From an uncultured Lachnospiraceae bacterium (GTDB lineage Bacteria; Bacillota; Clostridia; Lachnospirales; Lachnospiraceae), in contig CARQVR010000011.1 of the NCBI GenBank assembly GCA_949051815.1, forward strand, positions 1 through 64,000: a stretch of 64,000 nucleotides of DNA, written 5' to 3'. Shown here one piece after another: positions 8,571-18,318 of the stretch (position 1 is its first letter; the number at the start of each line of letters is the position of its first letter). The notes beneath the pieces were generated by a model. The model had not been told where the DNA came from. It did no database searches and saw only the letters and a program-made list of their open reading frames with translations. The translations under genes were made by a program, and so were the position numbers.

Positions 8571-10871
8571 ATGATTGAATTGACACAGGGCGGCGCGTAT
8601 CTGCTGAACGGGACGGAAATCATCCCTGACAGCGCGGATGCTGCAGCGCAGATTAAAAATAAGACAGGACAGGAAGTTTCCGGCAGTGAGGCGGCGAAGA
8701 ACACGATTGCTTACGGTATTCTGGCGGCGCACAACACTTCCGGCAATATGGAGAAATTAAAGATTAAATTTGATAAACTGACGTCCCACGACATTACGTT
8801 TGTGGGGATTATCCAGACGGCGAGAGCTTCGGGGCTTACCAGATTTCCCATTCCCTATGTGCTCACCAACTGTCATAATTCCCTTTGCGCGGTGGGCGGT
8901 ACCATCAATGAGGATGACCACATGTTCGGTCTTACCTGCGCCAAGAGGTACGGCGGCGTCTATGTACCGCCCCATCAGGCGGTGATTCACCAGTACGCAA
9001 GGGAAATGCTTGCAGGGGGCGGCAGGATGATTTTAGGCTCCGACTCCCATACAAGGTACGGTGCGCTCGGCACGATGGCTATGGGCGAGGGCGGGCCGGA
9101 GCTTGTCAAGCAGCTCTTGTCCCAGACTTACGATATCAATATGCCGGGCGTAGTGGGCGTGTATCTGACGGGCGAGCCGGTGAAGGGCGTCGGGCCGCAG
9201 GACGTGGCGCTGGCCATTATCGGCGCGGTGTTTGGAAACGGTTATGTGAAAAATAAGGTGATGGAGTTCGTGGGTCCGGGCGTTGCCTCCCTGAGTGCGG
9301 ACTTCCGTATCGGCATCGACGTGATGACCACGGAAACCACCTGTCTGTCCTCGATCTGGCGGACGGATGAGCAGATAAAGGAATTTTATGAAATTCACGG
9401 AAGGAAAGAGGAATATAAGGAGTTAAATCCGGGGGAGATCGCTTATTACGACGGTATGATTACGGTGGATCTGTCGAAAATCCGTCCCATGATCGCCATG
9501 CCTTTCCATCCGAGCAACACTTACACCATCGACGAGGTGAACGCGAATCTGCAAGATGTGCTTCACGACGTGGAGGAACGGGCTAAGGTAAGTCTGGACG
9601 GCGCGGTGCCTTATTCTTTACAGGATAAGGTGCAGGGCGGTAAATTTATGGTGGATCAGGGCATTATCGCGGGCTGTGCGGGCGGCGGATTTGAAAATAT
9701 CTGTGCGGCGGCCGATATCCTGCGCGGTTCCTATACCGGTTCCGACGGCTTTACCTTAAGTGTGTATCCGGCTTCCATGCCTGTGTATATGGAGCTGATT
9801 AAAAACGGCTGCGCGGCGGCCATTCTGGAGACGGGCGCGGTGCTTAAGACGGCGTTTTGCGGGCCATGCTTCGGCGCGGGCGATACGCCGGCCAACAATG
9901 CGTTCAGCATCCGGCACTCCACGAGGAATTTCCCCAACAGGGAAGGATCCAAGCTGCAAAACGGCCAGATTTCTTCCGTGGCTCTCATGGATGCCAGATC
10001 CATCGCGGCTACGGCGGCCAACAAGGGTATGCTGACGCCGGCCACCGAGTTTGACGGAGAAATCGGAAAATATAAATATCACTTTGATGCGAATATCTAT
10101 AAGAACCGCGTCTTTGATTCCAAGGGTGCGGCGGATGAGAGTGTGGAGATTCAGTTCGGACCGAACATCAAGGACTGGCCCGCTATGGGCGCACTGCCGG
10201 AGAATCTGGTGCTGCGGGTGGTTTCGGAAATCCACGATCCCGTTACCACGACGGACGAGCTGATTCCTTCCGGGGAAACTTCCTCCTACCGCTCTAATCC
10301 GCTGGGACTTGCGGAGTTTACGCTTTCCAGAAAAGATCCGGAATATGTGGGACGGGCCAAGGATATTCAGAGAGCGGAGAAGGCCAGAATGCAGGGAGAG
10401 CATCCTTGTCAGGCCCATGCGGACGTGAAGCCGGTGATGGATGCGGTGAAGAAAACATTTGCGGACGCGTCCCATGAGAATACCGGGTTTGGCTCCACAA
10501 TCTTCGCGGTGAAGCCGGGCGACGGTTCCGCCAGAGAGCAGGCGGCAAGCTGTCAGAAAGTGCTGGGCGGCTGGGCCAATATCGCCAACGAGTACGCGAC
10601 CAAGAGATACCGCTCCAATCTGATCAACTGGGGGATGCTGCCGTTTCTGATCGAAACGGGAGAACTGCCTTTTAAGAATCTGGACTATCTGTTTTTCCCT
10701 GGCATCCGCAAGGCGGTAGAGGAGAAGGCAGAGACCATCGAGGCTTACCGTGTGTGTGTGGAGGAAGGAACGCTTCTGCCTTTTACCATGACGTTAGGGG
10801 AGCTGACAGACGAGGAGAGACAGATTATATTAAAGGGATGTCTTATCAACTATAACAGGGTAGGTGCGTGA
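8571..10871 (+). CDS. Aconitase-superfamily hydratase, YbhJ-like
   Basis: 766 residues. Aconitase/isopropylmalate-isomerase fold enzymes use a [4Fe-4S] cluster to dehydrate and rehydrate hydroxy acids. The sequence has [11 protein letters not shown], the mid-domain [11 protein letters not shown] and the cysteine pair region [18 protein letters not shown], consistent with cluster ligands. A swivel-like C-terminal part carries [12 protein letters not shown]. It resembles the uncharacterised hydratase YbhJ more than AcnA/AcnB, so the substrate is unknown. The ATG at 8571 is chosen because GGAGG lies just upstream at 8561-8565. Gene length is normal and no defect is seen. Confidence 0.85.
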   Translation: MIELTQGGAYLLNGTEIIPDSADAAAQIKNKTGQEVSGSEAAKNTIAYGILAAHNTSGNMEKLKIKFDKLTSHDITFVGIIQTARASGLTRFPIPYVLTNCHNSLCAVGGTINEDDHMFGLTCAKRYGGVYVPPHQAVIHQYAREMLAGGGRMILGSDSHTRYGALGTMAMGEGGPELVKQLLSQTYDINMPGVVGVYLTGEPVKGVGPQDVALAIIGAVFGNGYVKNKVMEFVGPGVASLSADFRIGIDVMTTETTCLSSIWRTDEQIKEFYEIHGRKEEYKELNPGEIAYYDGMITVDLSKIRPMIAMPFHPSNTYTIDEVNANLQDVLHDVEERAKVSLDGAVPYSLQDKVQGGKFMVDQGIIAGCAGGGFENICAAADILRGSYTGSDGFTLSVYPASMPVYMELIKNGCAAAILETGAVLKTAFCGPCFGAGDTPANNAFSIRHSTRNFPNREGSKLQNGQISSVALMDARSIAATAANKGMLTPATEFDGEIGKYKYHFDANIYKNRVFDSKGAADESVEIQFGPNIKDWPAMGALPENLVLRVVSEIHDPVTTTDELIPSGETSSYRSNPLGLAEFTLSRKDPEYVGRAKDIQRAEKARMQGEHPCQAHADVKPVMDAVKKTFADASHENTGFGSTIFAVKPGDGSAREQAASCQKVLGGWANIANEYATKRYRSNLINWGMLPFLIETGELPFKNLDYLFFPGIRKAVEEKAETIEAYRVCVEEGTLLPFTMTLGELTDEERQIILKGCLINYNRVGA

Positions 10872-10932
10872 GAAATAAGTCGAAAGCCTGACGGCGGGGG
10901 CGGCAGCGTTCTTTGCACGGCTTAGGGGGATT

Positions 10933-11922
10933 ATGCGTAATGGGGTGAAAAAGGAGAAAGGGGACGTCCTGCGTCCTCTTGTCTCCGTAGGAATTGTCCT
11001 TTTGGCGGCGGCCGGGTTCATCTGCGCGGCGGTGAAAGGCGGGACAAAACAGAATAATGACGCGCGGGAGAGCGTGCCAGTGGAAGGACCTTCCGCGGAG
11101 GCGCTGGCGAATGTCGCCCTGCCGGAGATGGAGCCGGAAAAGCCGGAGGTGGACTCTTCTTCCAAAGAGATCATAAACGACGTGCTTCTGAGCAATGTCC
11201 CCAAGGCGGACTACAGCTATTCCTTTAACGGGAAGCTGAACGATGCGGTTGTGGTGACGAGAGAGGGAGACGATGGCCGCTTTAACAGCGGCACTTATCC
11301 GGAACCTTCTGAGGACGTGTTTCCCCTGTTTACGGAAGGAATTGAGGGCGATGCGCTCTATCTGGACGGCAGTTACGGCGTGGCGCTTCAGGGCGTGGAG
11401 CCTTTGAATGAGTCCTATACGATTTCATTCTGGTTCCGCGCGGACGAGCTGTTTGACTGGTCACCGTTTCTGATGATCGGTTCGCATCTGATGGATGTGG
11501 GAGGCAGCCAGAGCTATCTCTCCGTCAACAGGAAGACCACGGAGGAGGGAGAGGAGGTCGTGCCGATTTTTAACACGATTGACGCGGTTTTGAATAATTC
11601 CTGCGAGATCCGCCCTTCTATGGAACAGAAAAAATGGATTAATCTGAACAAGTGGGTATACATCACGGTATGCGTGGATGCGTCTCCATCCTCAGGGGCA
11701 GCGGAGGGAAGAGCCATGGGCTATCTGTATCTGAACAGCGAGCTTATCGGATCGGGAGAAGTGTCGCTGTTACATATGGATGAGGAGAGCGTGTGCGCCT
11801 ATCTGGGGATCAGTTGTTACGACGAGCTGTTCCGCGCCAGCTACGACGAAATACATATCTGGAAATATGTGCTCGACGAGAGTCAGATCAGCAGTATGTA
11901 TACGGCATACATTGCAGGGTGA
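10933..11922 (+). CDS. Membrane-anchored LamG/concanavalin-like lectin protein
   Basis: 329 residues. An N-terminal hydrophobic segment (VGIVLLAAAGFICAAV) suggests an anchor or uncleaved signal, putting the rest outside the membrane. From about residue 95 the sequence reads as a LamG/laminin-G-like jellyroll: FNGKLNDAV, YLDGSYGVALQG, SYTISFWFRAD, WVYITVCVD, YDEIHIWKYVLDESQI. Such domains bind glycans or act as structural modules; no catalytic residues can be assigned. The AGGGGGA before ATG 10933 is closer than normal (2 bases), so a GTG start at 10945 is possible. Function unknown. Confidence 0.75.
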   Translation: MRNGVKKEKGDVLRPLVSVGIVLLAAAGFICAAVKGGTKQNNDARESVPVEGPSAEALANVALPEMEPEKPEVDSSSKEIINDVLLSNVPKADYSYSFNGKLNDAVVVTREGDDGRFNSGTYPEPSEDVFPLFTEGIEGDALYLDGSYGVALQGVEPLNESYTISFWFRADELFDWSPFLMIGSHLMDVGGSQSYLSVNRKTTEEGEEVVPIFNTIDAVLNNSCEIRPSMEQKKWINLNKWVYITVCVDASPSSGAAEGRAMGYLYLNSELIGSGEVSLLHMDEESVCAYLGISCYDELFRASYDEIHIWKYVLDESQISSMYTAYIAG

Positions 11923-12030
11923 TAAGAAATTGCTATTAAGTAAATAAAAAAAACTCCGATATATAAATTACAGGGAGGCAGCTCATGGCCAGAGCCTGCT
12001 TTTCTGGAATTTAATGATGTAGAGACCAGG

Positions 12031-12077
12031 GACGGTATTTTTAAGGAAAAGGAATTTCCATAAGAGTGCCGTCTTTT
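12031..12077 (+). terminator. Possible terminator downstream of the LamG gene
   Basis: GACGG pairs with CCGTC around an inner GGAAA/TTTCC hairpin, followed by TTTT. The stem is short, so support is modest. Confidence 0.45.
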
Positions 12078-12156
12078 CTATTGCCGGGCGTCAGGGAAGG
12101 CGCTGTCTGGTGCACAGGCAGGCGTGGAGGATGGTCTTATACAAAAGGAGGGAACA

Positions 12157-13224
12157 TTGATCATTGATTCCGGTACCATAGGGATGCAGTCCTCCAGAAC
12201 CAGCCGTACCGTGACGAGGATGAGCGCCAGATACATAGGCGGCACCTTTGCGGGCGGAAAGGAAGGATTAAATTCTCTTTTTGAGAATCAGACGGGCACT
12301 GGAGAAAAGACTGCCGGAGAGGGTAATGGTAAGGATAAGGCGAATCTGGAAGACCTCTCCGCACATATGCGCAACACAACCGGCGGCTGGCAGATTTCCA
12401 CGAGAAATGATGAGAAGGAAGCTGTGCGCAGCATCAAACAGCAGTGCGTGGAATTTCTGCTGGAGCTTCTGTTTCGTTTTCGCGGAAACAGGGGCGGTCA
12501 GAACAGCCCGATAGCGGCGGCTGGCGCCACAACCATGTTTACGGTGCAGGGCTACCAGATGCAGCGCTATCACATGGAGGAGGAACATACTACATTTTCC
12601 ACGCAGGGTACGGTAAAAACCGCGGACGGGAGGGAGCTGTCCTTCAATCTTGAGTTTGGCATGAGCCGCAGATTTGAGGAGTACTATGAGGAGAATGTGG
12701 TGACATCCATTGCTACGTTTAAGGATCCGCTGGTAATCAACTTAAATACCAATATCGCGCAGGTTTCCGATCAGAAGTTTTTCTTTGATCTGGACTGCGA
12801 CGGTGAGGAGGAAGAGATTTCGAGCCTGCAGGCGGGCAGCGGCTTTTTGGCTCTTGATCTGAACGGTGACGGGCAGATCAATGACGGCAGCGAGCTTTTC
12901 GGCACAAAGAGCGGCGACGGCTTTAAAGATCTTTCCAAGTATGATCTGGACGGCAACGGCTGGATTGACGAGGCGGATCCCATCTGGGAGAAGCTTTTGA
13001 TCTGGACGAAGGATGAGGACGGGAAGGATAAACTGTATCATCTTTCCGATCTGGGAGTGGGAGCCATCGGCCTTTCCCGGGTGGGAACGCAGTTTTCCCT
13101 GAATGCTGAACAGACCAATGAAACCAATGCCATGATCCGCAAGACGGGCATATTCCTGTATGAAAACGGGACGGTGTCCACATTGCAGCAGTTGGATATG
13201 GCGGTTTATAATGAAAAAGGCTAG
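12157..13224 (+). CDS. Unknown protein with EF-hand/dockerin-like calcium loops
   Basis: 355 residues from a TTG start at 12157, chosen for the ideal AGGAGGG five bases upstream; a GTG at 12124 is an alternative. The N-terminal half is polar with no recognised domain and no signal peptide. The C-terminal half has DLDCDGEEEEIS, LDLNGDGQINDGSELFG and YDLDGNGWIDEADPIW, loops with the D-x-D-G-D/N-G spacing of calcium-binding EF-hand or dockerin motifs, also common in RTX/VCBS-type proteins. I do not recognise the family beyond this. It sits between the LamG gene and spoIID in the same direction. Confidence 0.7.
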   Translation: MIIDSGTIGMQSSRTSRTVTRMSARYIGGTFAGGKEGLNSLFENQTGTGEKTAGEGNGKDKANLEDLSAHMRNTTGGWQISTRNDEKEAVRSIKQQCVEFLLELLFRFRGNRGGQNSPIAAAGATTMFTVQGYQMQRYHMEEEHTTFSTQGTVKTADGRELSFNLEFGMSRRFEEYYEENVVTSIATFKDPLVINLNTNIAQVSDQKFFFDLDCDGEEEEISSLQAGSGFLALDLNGDGQINDGSELFGTKSGDGFKDLSKYDLDGNGWIDEADPIWEKLLIWTKDEDGKDKLYHLSDLGVGAIGLSRVGTQFSLNAEQTNETNAMIRKTGIFLYENGTVSTLQQLDMAVYNEKG

Positions 13225-13256
13225 AGCGAAAAGAAAGTGTTTGGAATAAAAGACAG

Positions 13257-13286
13257 GGCGCCCACATAGGATTTATGTGGGGTGCC
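13257..13286 (+). promoter_or_regulatory. Hairpin covering the ribosome site of spoIID
   Basis: CCCACATA (13261-13268) pairs with TATGTGGG (13274-13281), extended by GGCG/GTGCC with one bulge. The 3' arm contains the only GTGGGG-like ribosome site and ends 2 bases before the ATG at 13289. There is no T-run, so it is not a typical terminator. Confidence 0.55.
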
Positions 13287-13288
13287 AC

Positions 13289-14245
13289 ATGAATAAAAAT
13301 GGAATCGTTTCAAAAAAGACAAACAAAAGGGATGCAGGAAGCTTCCTTTTGTTTGTTTTTTTGTTGCCTTATGTCTGCGCAAGCCTTTGGGGGCATGTGG
13401 GTGAGGAGGCGGACCGTCTGAGGGAGAACGGGAAGGAAGTATATCTGGTGGAGGCTTCCGTGGAATGGGGCGTCTGGGAGCTTCCTCTGGAGGAATATCT
13501 GGTCTACAGGCTCTGTCTGGTAATGCCGGATGACTATGAGCCTGAGGCGTGGAAGGCGCAGGCAGTGCTTTTGCGCACGGAGATGGCAGCCCTTTATGCG
13601 GAGCAGGGAGAAAAAAGGGCCGCCGTGGACGGGGATGGTCTGGCACGGTTTTATAAAAACGGGGCGGAACCGGCGGCACTCTTAAAAAAAAGCAGGCAGG
13701 CGGTGAAGGAGACGGCAGGGGAGATTCTGACCTACGGGGGTGAACCGATCCGGGCGTCTTATTTTCGTGTGAGCAACGGTTCCACCAGAGATGCCGGGGA
13801 GGAGGACTGCCCGTATCTTTCGGCGGTTTCCTGTGAGCAGGATCTTGAGGCGCCGGACTATCGTAGCGTGGTGAAGGTGGAACGGGAACATTATATTGAA
13901 AAACTGCGGGGCGCTCTGGAGGGGGAGTTTGATGACCAGACGCTCTGGGAGGAGGGGAAATTCAGCTTCGACGGGGCAGGATATATGACAAAAGTGTCAT
14001 ATATTGACGAAAATGGGGAGGAAGAGAGGATGGACGGAGAGACGTTCCGCCATCTTTTCGGCCTGTCCGCCGCGTCGTTTGCGTTGGAGAGAGAGGAGGA
14101 ACAGGCTGTTTTTCGTGTGACAGGAGTGGGACACGGTTTCGGTATGAGTCAGTATGCGGCAGGATGCATGGCACAAAACGGGGAAAACTATAAGGAGATT
14201 CTCGCCGCCTTCTTTTTTCGGACAGAATTAGCAAATTTTGAATAA
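13289..14245 (+). CDS. spoIID: SpoIID/LytB-domain sporulation protein with substituted catalytic Glu
   Basis: 318 residues with one N-terminal membrane segment (FLLFVFLLPYVCASLWG). SpoIID is the lytic transglycosylase of the engulfment machinery. The domain is recognisable from LPLEEYL, PEAWKAQAVLLRTEM and the C-terminal GVGHGFGMSQYAAGCMA. In Bacillus SpoIID the catalytic glutamate lies in an EMP tripeptide before this AQA segment; here it reads VMP (codon GTA), so transglycosylase activity may be lost or altered. The ATG at 13289 is preferred over GTG 13277. A spoIIQ-like gene follows about 100 bp downstream, the classic spoIID-spoIIQ order. Confidence 0.9.
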   Translation: MNKNGIVSKKTNKRDAGSFLLFVFLLPYVCASLWGHVGEEADRLRENGKEVYLVEASVEWGVWELPLEEYLVYRLCLVMPDDYEPEAWKAQAVLLRTEMAALYAEQGEKRAAVDGDGLARFYKNGAEPAALLKKSRQAVKETAGEILTYGGEPIRASYFRVSNGSTRDAGEEDCPYLSAVSCEQDLEAPDYRSVVKVEREHYIEKLRGALEGEFDDQTLWEEGKFSFDGAGYMTKVSYIDENGEEERMDGETFRHLFGLSAASFALEREEEQAVFRVTGVGHGFGMSQYAAGCMAQNGENYKEILAAFFFRTELANFE

Positions 14246-14350
14246 GGCGGAAAATTCGGGCAAAACTATCAGAGAAACCCGGTGCAGGGACTGCCTTCGT
14301 TTCGGCGGACGGTCATTGCGGCATCGGAAGAAAAACAGGAGGCGAGTCTC

Positions 14351-15370
14351 ATGGCGAGAAGAAACAGAAGCAGTATCAGAAAAGAAAGAATTATCATGCT
14401 GGCGTCCTCGGTGTTCGTTCTGGCGGCGCTGACGGTGACCGGTGTTTATGTAAGAAACAACAACCGCGCGGAGAAGGAGGACTATGTGGTGGACTTCGAG
14501 GCGCTGGAACAAAGCAGTACGGAGCTGGCGGAAAACATGGTGTCCGGCGAGGAGCTTGACACGCTTTTTGCAGGCGTCGGAACGGATGATCTGGACTATG
14601 ACCCCAGCTTTCAGGAGGCCAATTCCCTGCACGTGGAAAACACGGAGACCGGATTGCAGACGGACAAGAAGTCCGGAAAGAACAGCACCGGAGCGAAAAC
14701 CATTGAAGAAAAGGTAGAGGAAAAGAATCAGGAAGAGGAACAGGATAAGGAGAAAAACGAGAAGGCCGGACAGGCAAAGAAGAATGAGCCGGAGAAAGAC
14801 GATCCGGTAGAAAAATCCGCTGATGGAAAGAAGAGCGGTGCGGATAAGAGTAAAGAGGAAGAGGAAGCCGGTATGTTCGATGAGACGGTGGACGATGTAT
14901 TGAGCGACGAAGTGCAGGCGGAGGCGATTTCAACTACCGTACAGCCGGAACTTGATTTTAATGAGGAGGACGGGCTTGTATGGCCTATCGTGGGCGATGT
15001 CCTGATCAATTACAGCATGGATCAGACGATCTATTTTCCGACGCTTGACCAGTATAAATACAATCCTGCCATCGTCATTTCTGCCGCGCAGGGAGAGAAT
15101 ATTTCGGCGGCGGCGGACGGTCGTGTGACTTCTGTCAGCTATGATCCCGGCACAGGTAATACGGTGGTCATGGAGCTGGGTAACGGCTATGAACTGACAT
15201 ACGGACAGCTCGAGAACATCACCGTATCCGAGGGCAGCTTCGTGCATGTGGGAGACGGCATCGGCACAGTGGCGGCGCCCACGAAATACTACAGTCTGGA
15301 AGGTACGAACGTGTACTTTAAGCTGACGAAGGACGGGGAGCCGGTGAACCCCATGAGCAGACTGCAGTAG
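14351..15370 (+). CDS. spoIIQ: SpoIIQ-like LytM/M23-domain protein, metal ligands missing
   Basis: 339 residues. One membrane segment near residues 15-32 (IIMLASSVFVLAALTVTGVYV) is followed by a long Lys/Glu-rich region (about residues 95-190) and a C-terminal M23 fold. In active LytM enzymes HxxxD and HxH bind zinc; here the corresponding segments read YNPAIVIS, TYGQL and NVYFKL, so all usual ligands appear absent. SpoIIQ joins SpoIIIAH across the space between forespore and mother cell, a role that does not need hydrolysis. The ATG at 14351 has ACAGGAGGCGAG upstream. Its place after spoIID supports the name. Confidence 0.88.
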   Translation: MARRNRSSIRKERIIMLASSVFVLAALTVTGVYVRNNNRAEKEDYVVDFEALEQSSTELAENMVSGEELDTLFAGVGTDDLDYDPSFQEANSLHVENTETGLQTDKKSGKNSTGAKTIEEKVEEKNQEEEQDKEKNEKAGQAKKNEPEKDDPVEKSADGKKSGADKSKEEEEAGMFDETVDDVLSDEVQAEAISTTVQPELDFNEEDGLVWPIVGDVLINYSMDQTIYFPTLDQYKYNPAIVISAAQGENISAAADGRVTSVSYDPGTGNTVVMELGNGYELTYGQLENITVSEGSFVHVGDGIGTVAAPTKYYSLEGTNVYFKLTKDGEPVNPMSRLQ

Positions 15371-15449
15371 CAGGGAAAATGCGAAAAGAATATCCGAGAA
15401 GCGATATTCTGCAAATGGACAGAAAAACATGTTGTGCCGGAGGGACAAA

Positions 15450-16613
15450 ATGTTTATCATACACGGAAATATAAAGACCATGGAAGGGCGCGATTTCGCG
15501 GACGGATATGTGGAGATCCGGGACGGTAAGATTGCTGCGCTTGGAGAGATGAGGGGCTGTCCGGAAACGGAGGGACAGGTTCTTGACGTGCAGGGCAGTC
15601 TGGTAATGCCGGGTATCATCGAGGCGCACTGTCATATGGGAATCACCGAGGAGAAGAAGGGGATGGAGGGGGACGACTGCAACGAGAACGTAAACCCCGT
15701 TACGCCCTATCTGCGCGCCATCGACGCCATCAATCCCATGGACGCGGCATTCAGGGACGCGATGCAGGCGGGGATCACTTCCGCGATGATCGGACCCGGC
15801 AGCGCCAACGTGGTGGGCGGGCAGTTTGCCTTCGTGAAAACCCACGGCAGATGTATCGACGATATGATTGTAAAAGCGCCTGCGGCCATGAAGGTGGCGT
15901 TCGGGGAAAATCCGAAGGTGAATTATTCGGGGCAGGGGGTATCCCCCTCCACCCGGATGGCCATTGCCGCACTTTTGCGGGAAGAGCTGACTAAGGCTGT
16001 GGCGTACCGCAAGAAGCGGGAAAAGGACAGCGACGCGCAGATTGATTTCCGCTATGAGTGCTGGCTGCCGGTTCTTCGCGGAGAAATCCCGTTAAAGGCG
16101 CATGTGCACAGGGCCGACGATATTCTGACGGCTGTGCGCATCGCCAGGGAATTTCATCTGGGGATGACGCTGGACCATTGCAGCGAAGGGCATCTTATTA
16201 TGGAGGAACTGGCGGCGGCGGGATTTCCCGCGATTGTCGGTCCCGATATGGCCAGCCGCAATAAGATTGAAGTGCAGAATATGGCCTTTAAGACGGCAGG
16301 ACTTTTGTCGGGGCACGGGATTTTAACGGCCATCACCACGGATCATCCCGTCTCCAAAATACAGTTTTTGCCAATCTGTGCGGGGCTTGCGGTGAAAGCA
16401 GGCATGTCTCCGGAAGAAGGACTTTGCGCCATCACGATCAACGCGGCGAAAATCTGCGGTGTAGATGGGCGGGTGGGCAGCCTTGCACCGGGAAAGGACG
16501 CCGATATCGCAGTCTTTTCCGGAAACCCCACGGAAGTATTTACCAAAACGCTGTATACGCTCATTGACGGGGAGATTGTCTATTCATCGGAGAAAAGCGA
16601 CACTTCTTTCTGA
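15450..16613 (+). CDS. Metal-dependent amidohydrolase, substrate unknown
   Basis: 387 residues of the amidohydrolase (TIM-barrel) superfamily. Metal-site features are EAHCHMG near residue 60, KAHVHRADD, TLDHCSEGH and TTDHPVSK; the C-terminal SLAPGKDADIAVFSGNP is the usual beta-sandwich end. Relatives include imidazolonepropionase- and dihydroorotase-like cytoplasmic hydrolases, but the substrate cannot be read from sequence. ATG 15450 has GGAGGG eight bases upstream. It lies where spoIIID often follows spoIIQ in related genomes. A small inverted repeat GAATATC/GATATTC (15388-15409) is in the gap before it. Confidence 0.88.
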   Translation: MFIIHGNIKTMEGRDFADGYVEIRDGKIAALGEMRGCPETEGQVLDVQGSLVMPGIIEAHCHMGITEEKKGMEGDDCNENVNPVTPYLRAIDAINPMDAAFRDAMQAGITSAMIGPGSANVVGGQFAFVKTHGRCIDDMIVKAPAAMKVAFGENPKVNYSGQGVSPSTRMAIAALLREELTKAVAYRKKREKDSDAQIDFRYECWLPVLRGEIPLKAHVHRADDILTAVRIAREFHLGMTLDHCSEGHLIMEELAAAGFPAIVGPDMASRNKIEVQNMAFKTAGLLSGHGILTAITTDHPVSKIQFLPICAGLAVKAGMSPEEGLCAITINAAKICGVDGRVGSLAPGKDADIAVFSGNPTEVFTKTLYTLIDGEIVYSSEKSDTSF

Positions 16614-16699
16614 AATGGCATCTGTTACTGCGGCCCAAAATGTGTTAAACTGAATAAGTAACGATTGCGGAGAGATAACGGATAATCAGGAAATCAATT

Positions 16700-18295
16700 A
16701 TGCGAAAGAGTGGTATTTTTCTAAATATAACAGGCAGGATTCTCGTCCTTACCCTTCTGCTTACGTCTGTGACGGGCTGCGGCAGTCTGCAGGATTTTCA
16801 GGTGGATCAGATGTCCGGCAGGGAGGAGACGGACGAGTTTACCAGTCTCGGGCTTTCGCCGGAGTTTGACTATGAGGTGCCGGAGAGCCTGCCGAGTATT
16901 CTGGTGGATCAGGTAGGATATGCCGTTGGCAGTAAGAAAGTGGCTATGATAAGCGGAGAGACGCCGCCGGAGACCTTTTCGGTTCTGGATGCAGCCACCG
17001 ACAGGGAAGTATATACAGGCCGGATAGAGAGTAAGGGGTACGATCCTTCCGTAAATGCTTTTATCAGTTATGCGGATTTTACGGATTTTCATACGGTGGG
17101 AACCTATTACATACAGGCGGCTTCGATTGGCCGTTCCTACGATTTTGAGATCGTCGAAGAGCCTTACAAAGCGCTTCTGACCAAGGTGTTTAAACAGTAT
17201 TATTTTAACAGATGCGGCCTGACCCTCTCTTCTGAGCTTGCCGGAGATGCAGCGCACAATGCCTGCCATTCCAGAGAAGCGCAGATGAAAGAGGAGGCCA
17301 TGATTAAACTGGATGTGTCGGGCGGCTGGCATGTGGACGAGATCGGCAGCCGGGATGTGGCAAGAGGCTGTCAGGCAGCCAATACGCTTCTGCTGGCCTA
17401 CGAGCTTTACCCTGACGATTTGGGCGACGATATGGGAATACCGGAGAGCGGAAACGGGATCCCCGACGTGCTGGACGAGGTAAAGTATGAGATCGACTGG
17501 CTTCTCAAGATGCAGGACACCAAGAGCGGGGCGGTCTATGCTTCCGTCAGCTCCGTGGACAATAAGAATGCGGGCTATATTCTTTATATAGACGGGATTA
17601 CCATGGAAGCGACCATTCATTTTGCGGCGACGATGGCCAAATTCAGCTATCTGTATCAGAACTATGACAGAGAGTTTGCGACCCTGTGCTTACAGGCTTC
17701 GGACAGGGCTTACCGGTATGCGGAGAATTATCTGGCGGACGTATCGGATAAGCAGTATTTCTTTGCGGCGGCGGAGCTTTACCGCGCTACGGGCGGCTAC
17801 CGGTATCACGGCGTGGTCAAGTCCTACCTGTCCCAGAATCCGGACCCGGATCTGGAAGATGACTATGCGTTCTGGGGATGTGTGACGTATCTTTCCACGA
17901 AACAAAAGGTGGATGTGGATTTGTGCGAAGCCGTGACGCAGAATTTGATGCGCAAGGGGGAAACCATTTCCTATGCCTCCAAGGATTCCAAGCTTCTGGT
18001 GAACACGGATGAAAAGCAGGGCGGCAATGCCGGACTTTTGCGGGATATGGCGAGACTGGCTGTGGTGGATCACATTATCACCAACCATGAGTATGCGACG
18101 GTGCTGGAAAATCATATTCACTATATGCTGGGACGTAATTTGCAGTCCGTTTCCTACCTTGACGGCGTGGGCGGACGCAATTACCGGGATGTGGATGCGA
18201 GTCTGGGGATTATGAATCAGGTAGATCAGAACGCAGAGCTGCTGCTTTTGTTCGCCGCTATTATGGACGACGAGCTGGTGGTGGGGGAGGAATAA
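16700..18295 (+). CDS. GH9-like (cellulase-family) lipoprotein with divergent active site
   Basis: 531 residues. The signal peptide ends in LTSVTGC, a lipobox, so it should be anchored on the outer face of the membrane. An Ig-like CelD-N segment (ILVDQVGYAVGSKKVAMI to about residue 155) precedes an (alpha/alpha)6-type GH9 region: GGWHVDEIGSRDVARG, IPDVLDEVKYEIDWLLKMQ, YMLGRNLQSVSYLDGVG. GH9 enzymes cut beta-glucans, usually with GGWYDAGD, HHR and a C-terminal NE motif. Here the aspartates of DAGD are not in register, HHR is absent, and the C-terminus reads QNAELLL. It may be a non-catalytic binder or have another specificity. Confidence 0.75.
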   Translation: MRKSGIFLNITGRILVLTLLLTSVTGCGSLQDFQVDQMSGREETDEFTSLGLSPEFDYEVPESLPSILVDQVGYAVGSKKVAMISGETPPETFSVLDAATDREVYTGRIESKGYDPSVNAFISYADFTDFHTVGTYYIQAASIGRSYDFEIVEEPYKALLTKVFKQYYFNRCGLTLSSELAGDAAHNACHSREAQMKEEAMIKLDVSGGWHVDEIGSRDVARGCQAANTLLLAYELYPDDLGDDMGIPESGNGIPDVLDEVKYEIDWLLKMQDTKSGAVYASVSSVDNKNAGYILYIDGITMEATIHFAATMAKFSYLYQNYDREFATLCLQASDRAYRYAENYLADVSDKQYFFAAAELYRATGGYRYHGVVKSYLSQNPDPDLEDDYAFWGCVTYLSTKQKVDVDLCEAVTQNLMRKGETISYASKDSKLLVNTDEKQGGNAGLLRDMARLAVVDHIITNHEYATVLENHIHYMLGRNLQSVSYLDGVGGRNYRDVDASLGIMNQVDQNAELLLLFAAIMDDELVVGEE

Positions 18296-18318
18296 ATAAT
18301 AAACAGCGAAGGTCAGAT

